Assembly: GCA_015178975.1 (NCBI GenBank)
Contig: WHVD01000227.1
Location: 45,703 to 109,702, forward strand
Direction: 5' to 3'
Origin: Hysterangium stoloniferum
Lineage: Eukaryota > Basidiomycota > Agaricomycetes > Hysterangiales > Hysterangiaceae
Length of the DNA: 64,000 nucleotides
The position numbers and the translations under genes are program-made. Shown here piece by piece: positions 43,104-52,553 of the stretch. Position 1 is the first letter of the stretch, and the number at the start of each line of letters is the position of its first letter. Below the pieces are notes generated by a model. It ran no database searches, was not told where the DNA came from, and saw nothing but the letters and a program-made list of their open reading frames with translations.

Positions 43104-46100
43104 TTACTTCTTTTTCCGCCGTCGGTTACATTTTGGTGGTGGCGGACCCGGAGGCAATGGTTCTATCCGAGCAGCTAGAGGTCTGCCAAGTGTCTTTGCC
43201 GAACGTTGCGGTGGGTTGTTGGACATGCGGGACTGGCTTTCCGACCTGTTGCCACCAAGGTCAGGCATAAGTGCTGTCATACTGAGGCATCCGCCACTTT
43301 CCTAGATGATAACAGGTGAGTATAATCGCCAAAATTAATGAAACGAAATCGGACTTGTCTAACCGTGTTGGGGGTTCTCCTCTGTTATTAAAAGCTTGTC
43401 TTGTCTCGCCTTTCTCTTTCCCTCGTAGTGGGGTTGAGGTGGTAACGAATCATGTTTGAAACGCTTTGTCCTTCTAAGAAGTCAATGTTAATTGGTGTAA
43501 GAAATATAGCCGACTGGACTCACCTGAAACCTGAAGACGTTCCCGTCCCGGAGGACGGACAGTTTGAGACATGCGAACCATCATCATGTCCTTCATACTG
43601 GGGCTGGTTCTTAGGGTTGTGCATTGATGCGGACGAGCCGTCGGATTCGGCTTCGTCCCGGGAAGGACGTCTGGGATGGCCATCGGTTGGAGACCATGTG
43701 CTTGGTGTTACTTTACGGGCTGCATCCGCGGTCGTCAGTTTTGTTTTTCTTGTGGTATTGAAATAAGTCACAACTAACGAGGTATTTCTTGATATTTGAA
43801 TTCAGGGAAGTCAGGAGGTGAAGACTTTGGGCTCGGCACAGGATCCGGACTGCTCATAAGCTCGTCCGGCAAGCGCACCGTGGCCAGTAGGGTCGTGTGA
43901 GGGCAGATCCTGAATTTAATAGACATTAAGGATGTATGAGAGAAAAAAGTGGTGTAACGTACTGAGTACTAGATGATAAACCGCCCCCCCCCCCCCCCAG
44001 ATGCCCCTATACGACGTCTCTGCATAGACTTCTATATTTGCACAAAATATTCATTCCCCCAATACCACATTAGGATAAAGGAGTCACTACCTTGTCCGGA
44101 TCCATGATTATAGATCCCTTCACTGTCCATTGCGGTGGTGGTAGCGCTAGCGTTAGCGTGTCGGGAGTTGAGTTGGCAAGACACAACATGGTGAACGAAT
44201 GGGACAACCGGGAGCAACGCTGTCACAGGAATATCTGCAAGTATCGCTGATCTTTATTAGTTTTTATAGATCCGCGCCAAGGAATGAAGTGTACGAACCA
44301 AATACTGGAGACAGGTCTGTCTGCGTGCTCGTACCGGCCAACACTTTCTGATCAGTGGCTTTATCGTCGTCGTCCATGAAGGAAAATTCTGTAAATAGTA
44401 GGAGAGTTGAGTGATAGATGATGAAAAATAAAAATAACCGACACGAACCCGGTACCGTATAGTCAGATCCATCATCACTAACAGTTTGTGACTTGGGGTA
44501 GATGGTGGTATTTGTTTTGGGACTGATGTGGGGATGGAACGTCTCATCGTTGGGTCCTGCTCAAATCAAGTCCAGTAACTATCTGATGACATTAATTAAC
44601 GATTTCGGAAAAACCTTGCACAATGCGCTGGGCGAATGATCCCGTCAATAGCGATCCACCCAGCATGAGGGGGCCATACTCTCTAAGATCGACCCCCTTC
44701 ACCCTTCACCTTGTCTTCCCACGAGATGCGTGGGGTATAGTCCGGATGTTCATCGGCGCTTTTGATGTTCCCATCATCCACATGCACAATATGATGACCG
44801 GCAGTTTGTGATTTGGGGCGGAAGGTGGTATTCACCTTGGGAACGATGTGGGGATGGAACGTCCCAGCATTGGGTGCAGCTCAAATGAGGTCAGATGGCA
44901 TTCATTAAACGACGGCCTTGCCCAATGCGCTGGGAGAATGATCCCGTGAACAGTGATCCATCCGGCATGAGGGGGACATACTCTCTAAGGTCGACTCCCT
45001 ATCCTTTGTCTTCCCACGAGATACGTGGGGGAGAGTCGGGATCTGTGTCGGTGCCCCCAAGGCTACCGTCATCCACAGCGGTTGGGCGATCAGCCGCGTC
45101 GGTGCCCACGACGTGACCACCATCCACAGCGGGTGCATGATCAGCGGCGTCGATGCCCTCGATGTTACCGTCATCCACAGCGAGTGCGTGGTCAGCCGCA
45201 TCGGCGTCCTTGACATGCGCGTTTTGAAGACGAGAGTGTGCCAAATAAACGATCGCGCCGAGCAGCGTGAATACCAGAGCGATGTGTATCAAGGCAATAC
45301 ACGCACTGCTGATCACCACAGCATGTCTAGAAAATCATTGTCAAGTATATAACTATTCGTCGCTGCACATAACACTCACCGTTACTTGAGCTCACGACAA
45401 ATAGTCTCCTTGATCTGTACATGCAGCGCATGTGGGAAGTGCGCGACGCAGCTGGGTCTGTTTCCGACTGGCTTGCTCATCAACACTGTCGTAAGGGTGT
45501 CTTTTGAGAATGGATGCAGTCTAACAGGAGTGCAACCGGGAAGTGACAACATAGCAGGCAACAAATAAGAGCCACCGCCACTCACACATCACTGTAACAC
45601 ACTGAATTCAAGGAGTGTTTCATGTCACTCATGGCAAGCCAACCAAATAATCCCGCAGCCCGCTCCAGGTTCAACTCGAGGTGTGTAAATACCTTTAATC
45701 CTGTCACGGCAGCGAAGAAGGGACTAACACCCCTGTTGAAATCCAGGTGCTGGTAGCCGAGTGATATATAGACATATCGGTCAGTATATCCAACACCTTG
45801 AACTGGGTATTCCGAGACGTAGTGGTGAAAGATGACTGATAGGAATCTTTGCAAGGTGGTGTTGACATCGGTGCTGTGGCAGTAATGCGAGTATGGGGGA
45901 GGAGGTAGCAATGCGAGAAACAAGGGCAGGTACATGTACTGAGCGTTTGAGATGTTGCCTGTGAAAATAGAAATACTGGCGGGAACCGTGGATAGCATGA
46001 AGTTCAACTGTGGCATCAACAGACACAGGAACACCAATGGGAGTATTAAGGCCGTCAGAGTGATCCCGCTTAGGACCACAATGGGTCTGGTGAAACCGAG

Positions 46101-46255
46101 GGGCTTCATCGTCGTTGTAGAAGTGATGATTTTATTCAAGTGCTTGGACTCGGTGGTAGTGCAGAATAAACCTGGAGTGGGAAGGAACGAGGTTATGATA
46201 TTATAGCGACAAAAATATCATCGATTTCATTAGGAACCATGCATCCGAACTTGGA
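43104..46255 (-). pseudogene. Family B, copy B4 (most complete)
   Basis: Minus strand. The expected start (46255) has an 11-nt loss near 46205 that shifts frame. From 46139 exon 1 is open: GFTRPIVVLSGITLTALILP, LVFLCLLMPQLNFMLSTVPA, YLPLFLALLPPPPYSHYCHS, TDRYVYISLGYQHLDFNRGV, LNLERAAGLFGWLA. The exon 1 donor is AT instead of GT (45632). Exon 2 (45591 down) begins TGA where B2 has CGA, and ends with TAA where B3 has CAA. Exon 3: ACIALIHIALVFTLLGAIVY and three acidic repeats; then DPDSPPRISWEDKG, second module copy, DDDEATDQKVLA-like exon, hydrophobic segment, EAESDGSSASMHNPKNQPQY, and a clean C-terminus MEPLPPGPPPPKCNRRRKKK with stop at 43104-43106. Roughly 600-800 residues when intact. Confidence 0.7.
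43984..43998. repeat. Poly-C run of 15
   Basis: Expanded from the CCCC seen at the equivalent place in B3 (near 27957). It lies between exons of B4 and is a recent slippage mark or an assembly-sensitive site. Confidence 0.8.
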
Positions 46256-46620
46256 AAATCAAGAAATGCTGGCGAGTTTGTATAAATATTTATTCAGGCG
46301 ATGAATACTGATTGTCGAGTGTCCTGCACAGCCTGACGCGTTTCTGAAGATAGATCAAGCTATAAAATTCTATTTCCTTTCTATTAAAAACTAGTATGAG
46401 TTGGCTTAATGTCAATGCACAAACTACAATGGCTCAATAAGCTTGTAATGAAGTACTTCTACTAATCAATGTGTCAGTCAGCGAATCACCTTCTGACACG
46501 ATAGGTTGGGTGTACATGGGTTAAATCAGGCGTCAGCCCACTGAGCATGGTTAAAGGACAAATCGGTAAATTCTTTTTTTCATTTTGTTTTCAGCGGAAT
46601 GAAGATAATTCTGAATTATT
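46256..46620 (+). promoter_or_regulatory. N block 4 between B4 (minus) and G5 (plus)
   Basis: Same orientation and order as 29640-30020. GTCCTGCACAGCCTGACGCG, CTATTAAAAACTAGTATGAG and TTAAAGGACAAATCGGTAAA are conserved with few changes. It links the divergent starts of B4 and G5. Confidence 0.55.
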
Positions 46621-47183
46621 TATGGACAAAAATAACAGTATTTATCTTCATTGTTTTAGATGTAATGAAACCCTATCGGCCGATACCCTACACAACCTCT
46701 ATTTGGCAAAGACACAGAAAGACCAGATGGTTGAGAAACGAATCATCGGTATCGCCTGTTTTAAGCGTTGGAATGATGCTTCTTAACGGCGCTTAATCTG
46801 ACATGGGTGTCCTGGAGACCCATGATAGGCAAGTCGCTAATGCTCAGTGTCGGTCATGGGAGGCCGTGGGCTGTGGTCCGTGACTCGCGTATGGTATTTG
46901 AGCCGATTTTCGGACGTCTCGGGGATCAAATTCTGTATTTACCCCTGCTTTTGAATTGTGGTTTTAATATGGAAACATTGTCTCTACTTTTAGCTTGCCT
47001 TCTTTTTCCACAACCAGTGGTCACACTGGTCACAATCACACGAGGCTTGGAGCACCCATCAAATGGTGGAGGATCGCCAGAAGGGCTGAAACAGCCGAAA
47101 TACATGGCTCAAGTATAATGACGAGAAACATGTATTGGTGTTTATATCTGGGAGGCCGAGTAAATTCGTTGACTACCTCATTT
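46560..47183 (+). pseudogene. Family G, copy G5, with the best N-terminus
   Basis: Open from SELFMDKNNSIYLHCFRCNE through TLSADTLHNLYLAKTQKDQM to VEKRIIGIACFKRW, then a frame change, MIGKSLMLSVGHGRPWAVVR, FGRLGDQILYLPLL, LLLACLLFPQPVVTLVTITR, GGGSPEGLKQPKYMAQV and a stop, and finally KHVLVFISGRPSKFVDYL in another frame. CFRC is a CxxC pair; a second pair is not visible, so a zinc site is unproven. The 3' end is cut at 47183, where B5 exon 1 begins. Confidence 0.5.
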
Positions 47184-50100
47184 CCACCTCCTCCGCCATA
47201 CTCACATTACTCCCACAGCACCGATGTCCACACAGACTCGCAAAGATTCTTTTCAGTCGTCCTTCACCACTATGTCTCGGAATACCCAGTTCAAGGTGTT
47301 GGATATACTGACCAATATGTCTATATCACTTGGCTACCAGCTCCTGGGTTTCAACAGGGGTTTTAGTCCCTTCTTGGCTGCCGTCACAGGATTCAAGCTA
47401 TTCACACACCTCAAGTTGAACCTGGAGCAGGCTGCGGGATATTTGGTTGGCTTCCCGTGAGTGATATAAAACGCTCCTTGTATTCGGTTTCTTACAGTAC
47501 TGTGTGAGTGGCGGTGGCTCTTATTTGTTGCCTGCTATATTGTCACTTACCGGTTGCACTCCCCCTAGACTGCATCCATTCTTAAAAGACACCCTTCCGA
47601 CGGTGTTGATGAGCAAGCAATTCGGAGGCAGACACAGCTGCGTCGCGCACTTTCCCACACGCGCTTCATGTACACATTGAGGAGACGATCTGTCGTGGGC
47701 TCAAGCAACGGTGAGTGTTATGTGCACCGAAGAATAGTTATATACTTGACAATGATTTCTAGACATGCTGCGGTGATCGGTGGTGCGTGTATTGCCTTGA
47801 TACACATCGCTCTGGTATTCACGCTGCTCGGCGCCATCGTGTACTTCGCACACTCTCGTCTTCAAAACGCGCACGTCGAGGATGCCTACGCGGCTGATCA
47901 GGAACAGGATGTGGATGACAGGAACGTCCACGGCGCCGACGCGGCTGATCATGAACCTGACGGGAACGTCGAGGGTGCCGACGCGGCTGATCACGCACCC
48001 GCTATCAATGACAGTGGCATCGAGGGCATCGAATCCGCTGATCATGCACCCGCTGTGGATGGCGGTAACGTCGAGGGCATTGACGCCGCTGATCATGCAC
48101 CCGCTGTGGATGGCGGCAACGCCGTGGGCACCGACGCGGCTGATCACGCACCCACTGGGGATGACGGTAACATCAAGGGCACCAATGCGGCTGATCTCCC
48201 ACTCGCTGTGGATGATGGTAGCTTCGAGGTCACCGACGCAGATCCCAACTCTACCCCATGTGTCTCGTGGAAGATAAGGGAAACGGAGTCGACCTCAGAG
48301 AGTATGGCCCCCTCATGCTGGATGTATTGCTGTTCACGGGATCATTCGCCCAGTGCATTGGGCAAGGTTTGTCCGACGTCGGTTAATTAATGCCATCATC
48401 TACTGACTTGACTTAATTTGAACAGGACCCAATGCTGGGACTTTGCATCCCCGTTCCCAACGCAAATACTACCTTCCGCCCCAAGTCATAAACTGCCGGT
48501 CATAATATTGTGGATGTGGATGACGGTAACATGAAAAGCGCCGATGACAATCTGGACTATACCCCCCTTATCTCGTGGCAAGAAAAGGGAAGGGGCTCAA
48601 TGGTAGAGAGTATGGCCCCCTCATGCTGCATGGATCGCTATTGACGGGATCATTCGCTGAACCTCGCCCAGCGCATTGTGCAAGGTTTTTACAACGTTTA
48701 ATTAATGTCATCATATAGTTACTAGACTTAATTTTAGCAGGAAGAAACATTCCATCCCCACATCAGTCCCAAGACGAATACCACCATCCACTTCAAGTCA
48801 CAAACTGCCGGCGATGATGGATCAGAGTATAGGGTACCGGGTTCATGTCGGTTGTTTTGACTTTTCATCGTATATTACTCAAATATCCTGCTATTTACAG
48901 AATCTTCCTTCAACGAAGATGGCGACGATGAAGTCACTGATCAGAAAGTGTTGGCCGGTACGAGCATGCAGACAGACCTGTCTCCAGCATTTGGTTCGTA
49001 CACTTAATTCCTTTGTGCGGATCTATAAAAACTCATAAAAATCCGCGATAATTGCAGATATTCCTGTGGCAGCGTTGCTCCCGGTTGTCCTATTCGTTCA
49101 CCATGTTGTGTCTTGCCAACTCGACCCTCCGCACGTTAGCGTTAGCGCTACCACTACCGCGATAAACAATGAAGGGATCAATAATCATGGATATGGATAA
49201 GGTAGTGACTCCTTTATCCTAATGTGTCATTGGGGAAATTAATATTTTGTGCAAATATAGAAGTCTATGCAGAGACGTCTGATAGTGGCATCTGGGGAGG
49301 TTCATCATCTAGTAGGCAGTGCGTTGCACCGCTTTTCTCTCTCATACGTCCTCAACTTTTATTAAATTCAGGATCTTCCCTCACACGACCCTACTGGCCA
49401 CGGTGCGCTTGCCGGACGAGCTTATGAGTAGCCCGGATCCTGTGCCGAGGCCAAAGTCTTCACCTCCTGACTTCCCTGAATTCAAATATCAAGAAATACC
49501 TCGTTAGTCGTGACTTATTTTAATACCACAAGAAACACAAAATTGACGACCGCGGATGCAGCCCTTAAAGTAACACCAAGCACAAGGTCTCTGACCGATG
49601 GCCATGCCAGACGTCCTTCCCCGGGACGAAGCCGAATCCGACGGCTCGTCCGTATCAATGCACAACCCTAAGAACCAGCGCCAGTATGAAGGACATAATG
49701 ATGGTTCGCATGTCCCAAACAGTCCCTCCTCCAGGGCGGGAACGTCTTCAGGTTGCAGGTGAGTCCCATCGGCTATATTTCTTATACCAACTAAAATTGA
49801 CTTCTTAGAAGGACAAAGCATTCCCAACATAAGTCGTTGACACCTCAACCTAATTACTAGGGAAAGAGAAAGGTGAGACAAGACAAGGCTTTTAATCACA
49901 AAGGAGAACCGCCAACAGGGTTAGACAAGTACGATTTCGTTTCATTAATTTTGGCGATTATACCCACCTGTTATCATCTAGGAAAGTGGCGGATGCCTCA
50001 GTGCGACAGCGCTTACGCCTGAACTAGGGTGGGAACAGGTCGGAAAGCCAGTCCCGCATGTCCAACTACCCACCGCAACGTTCGGCAAAGACACTTGGCG

Positions 50101-50190
50101 GACGTCCAGCTGCTCGGATGGAACCATTGCCTCCTGGTGCGCCTTCACCACAATCTAACCGACGGCGGAAAGCAGCGAAAGCAGGGGCAA
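47184..50190 (+). pseudogene. Family B, copy B5, with seven acidic repeats
   Basis: Exon 1 is cut at its 5' end (starts at PPPPYSHYSHSTDV). Exon 2 begins YCVSGGGSYLLPAILSLTG and shifts frame at an extra T in CACTTTCCC near 47653. Exon 3 (from 47766) reads VIGGACIALIHIALVFTLLG, AIVYFAHSRLQNAHVEDAY, then seven units of the AADHAPAVDGGNVEGID type, the largest number in the window. A missing G at TCGTGGAAG (about 48267) shifts the following WEDKGKG module. Later exons: second module (48430-48690), hydrophobic segment near 49067, LPDELMSSPDPVPRPKSSPP and DFPEFKYQEIP (49410-49505), DGSHVPNSPSSRAGTSSGCR (to 49762, donor GTGAGTCC) and the tail NYPPQRSAKTLGGRPAARME. No RRRKKK stop here; the frame runs into H. 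Confidence 0.7.
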
Positions 50191-50420
50191 GAGGGTCTGT
50201 GAGGGTTGTCTATATTCCTGAAGAGACGTTGGCGACGATGTCGAATGTTTTGATGGACGAAGTACATTCACTCCTATGTCTGCTTGCGACTCCATTTGTA
50301 GGGGTCTCACCAAGTTCCAACACAAATTATTTATCCCTCTTGAGGAGGCATGGACGGGCGTGTCACTAGACTGTTCCATGTGGCTAACATATTTACTCAT
50401 TTTCCGAATGATGTTCGACC
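50191..50420 (+). pseudogene. H block, copy 2
   Basis: The frame continues from the B5 tail through YIPEETLATMSNVLMDEVHS, LLCLLATPFVGVSPSSNTNY to a stop at 50369. It matches 10711-10930 (reverse), which is not attached to a B copy, so H is a separate module. Unknown. Confidence 0.4.
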
Positions 50421-50424
50421 TATT

Positions 50425-50935
50425 TTAAGATTTTTCGAAGAGTAACGCAAAGTATGATATGCGAAGGATGGTTTCCTCAATCCTTGAAGGGCTCAGACGA
50501 TAATGTAAGGAAGATATTGCTACCCCTATGACTTGGAACTTCGTCTTCTTACACCGCGAACATCCGTAGATAATCGAACGTCCCGCGTTAGGGAATAAAC
50601 TCTTTAAATTCATAAAGGATTGTATAACGATCTATCACTTACGGGTATATCCATACTCATAAGGTCTGCATGGGAAACCGTGCTAGTATATGGAGATATT
50701 GGAAGCAAAGTTCGGTAGAAGTGGTGGAAAAAACCGAAAATTCTGATCGGCCGTGTCGGCAGGTGCCAGATTTCCCGATTCCCGCTTCTCAAGTGATGAC
50801 CTAGCCGACTGATCGTGTCTGGGGCACCCAGACATCGGGCTGACGGTCCTGCATAGAATCCCACAGCAAGGTTCCCACAGCCTGCCACCAGGGTCACGCA
50901 GCATGATCAAGCCTGTGCAGATGGCTGTTGGCTAA
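50425..50935 (-). repeat. E block, copy 5
   Basis: Diverged E copy: AAATTCATAAAGGATTGTAT, ACGGGTATATCCATACTCAT, CGGTAGAAGTGGTGGAAAAA, GACTGATCGTGTCTGGGGCA. The minus frame has MLRDPGGRLWEPCCGILCRT, close to the other E copies. Confidence 0.7.
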
Positions 50936-51392
50936 TATCTACGCAGTCGTTGGTAGCCTCCCGTTCCCTGCCGACAGGGCAGTCAGCGACCTGTAGGATT
51001 TGCGTTTTGGGTGACAGGTTGAATTCATGCTATTGAAACTGTGTAGCATTTTTTCTTTATTTCTGTAATTGGGCAGGTCTTATGTCGCATCACCTTCGAT
51101 AAGTTATGTCGACGTGTTGAGGCTATGCCCAAAGCCTAAGCCTTGCCATACATTCCACCATGACCACCCAACAAGAGTATCGTGATTCTTCTGAAGACGT
51201 CTTCCTCAATCCTTCTTACGTTAACGAACTAAAATCGTCTTGGTGAACCTAAATAACACTACAGTGATCTCTCAAAGCCCAACATATTCGACACCGCCGA
51301 CACAGCCATACGCAGAACTTCATGGGATACGTTGGTCTTGCTAACCTTCCTAACATGTCCACAGGAAGAGTGTCATGCAAGGTTTCCACCGC
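50936..51392. other. Spacer with fragments related to 11440-11530 and D
   Basis: CCTGCCGACAGGGCAGTCAGCGAC, followed by GGTTGAATTCATGCTATTGA (50970-51050), is the reverse complement, diverged, of 11420-11500. AGTGATCTCTCAAAGCCCAACAT (51265) likewise matches 11167-11190 in reverse. Together this says that 10.9-11.5 kb has a diverged inverted partner here. No gene is called. Confidence 0.55.
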
Positions 51393-52086
51393 CCAGAGAA
51401 GGAGAAAAAGGAAGCAGAAAGGTGCAAGCATTTTATTCAACTCGAATACCCGAAGGTTCCGTCGCAGTCACAGCATCTGGTCATATTTGACAATGTACCA
51501 GAAGTTCTTTCGTTTAACCAGCGTGTCTCGTTGAAACTCGCGGAAAGTCCAGAGAGATGAATGAGAGAAAGAGAAGGAAGATAGAACAGATGCAACAAGA
51601 CAAGAGGGTACAGGTGTGCCATTTTCCTTGAATATCTAGAGGAAGCATCACAGTTACCACAACCGCCCATGGATGTTGAAAACCAGAAGCTCTCTCACTT
51701 GCCACTTCCACTGAACATGATAGTAAACCTCCACAATAGGATTCTGCACCCTGTCCTCACATACCAGACAATAAGTCCCGTGGACATTTGACGCATTGTT
51801 CGAGCTGCTGCCATGTATCCTGTTACAACCGATGCAGCCTGTTGTAATGCCTCGTATAGTTGTATTGTTTATTCCAACGAGTCTCAGCACTATTTCACCG
51901 CTGCGATATTTAAATTGTCTTCAGGGAATGGCACCTCGCCCTATTTATCACTGATGGCAGAGTTCTAGTTACTCAGTTCAATCTGTATATACATTACCGT
52001 TACTTTCAATAAAATCAAATTTAAGAAATTAGCAGTAGGAGTGTTTATCAAATTTTTTCCCAAGCTGAGAAAATATAATTATTTCA
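51393..52086 (+). pseudogene. Family D with AT-rich tail, copy 6
   Basis: The longest D frame in the window: a basic KEKKEAERCKHF start, QLEYPKVPSQSQHL, VIFDNVPEVLSFNQRVSLKL, AESPER then a stop, KRRKIEQMQQDKR, GTACA...TAGAG gap, EASQLPQPPMDVENQKLSHL and NMIVNLHNRILHPVLTYQT. The tail (51840-52086), with TTGTAATGCCTCGTATAG and ending TTATTTCA, is shared with 32620-32876. Function unknown; the basic stretch and lack of membrane segments suggest a soluble protein. Confidence 0.5.
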
Positions 52087-52099
52087 AAGGTCTCCATGG

Positions 52100-52177
52100 A
52101 GACCTGGTCGAGTATGCGGAGAAACTTGAAGGTATGGCTAGGTAGAAGTGTCGGACAAAACCGAAAATCCTGATCAG
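52100..52177. repeat. E scrap at the Gypsy LTR edge
   Basis: GGTAGAAGTGTCGGACAAAACCG and AAAATCCTGATCAG match the middle of the E block (50710-50745). The match stops exactly at the putative LTR end at 52178, consistent with insertion into an E copy. Confidence 0.6.
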
Positions 52178-52523
52178 TGTAAGGTCGTTGCGTGACCTCA
52201 CTATCAGTACAGACAGGACTAAGTTATCCTTGTTAATGCAGTACGATATGTGAAATACAAGTGGTAGAAGCTTCTGTCTTTTAGCTACATCTAGGGGAGT
52301 GATTATATATCCTCACAGAACAATGGTGTGGCGGCATGAGACATGTGGAACAATGGCATCTACATAACAAAGGGCAACGATTCGGAGTCTGAAAGAACAA
52401 AAGAGTTCCGGATTGTGGTCCGAGAACAAAGGCGATCGGATAGACAATGGAGTTGATCGAGTAGACAATGGAGTTGGATGTCCGATGGAAATGGGTCTGT
52501 GTTGGTAAGCCAGCAGGATTACA
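52178..52523 (-). mobile_element. 3' LTR of a Gypsy element
   Basis: On the minus strand, a purine tract AGAGGGGGGAGGGG directly precedes TGTAATCC at 52523, the expected polypurine tract plus TG start. The block ends in CCTTACA at 52178 (346 bp), with a TATATAATC promoter-like motif inside near 52307. It begins about 30 nt after the pol stop. The 5' LTR is missing because the element is truncated at about 55250. Confidence 0.75.
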
Positions 52524-52553
52524 CCCCTCCCCCCTCTGAAAGCTTAGTATGGT

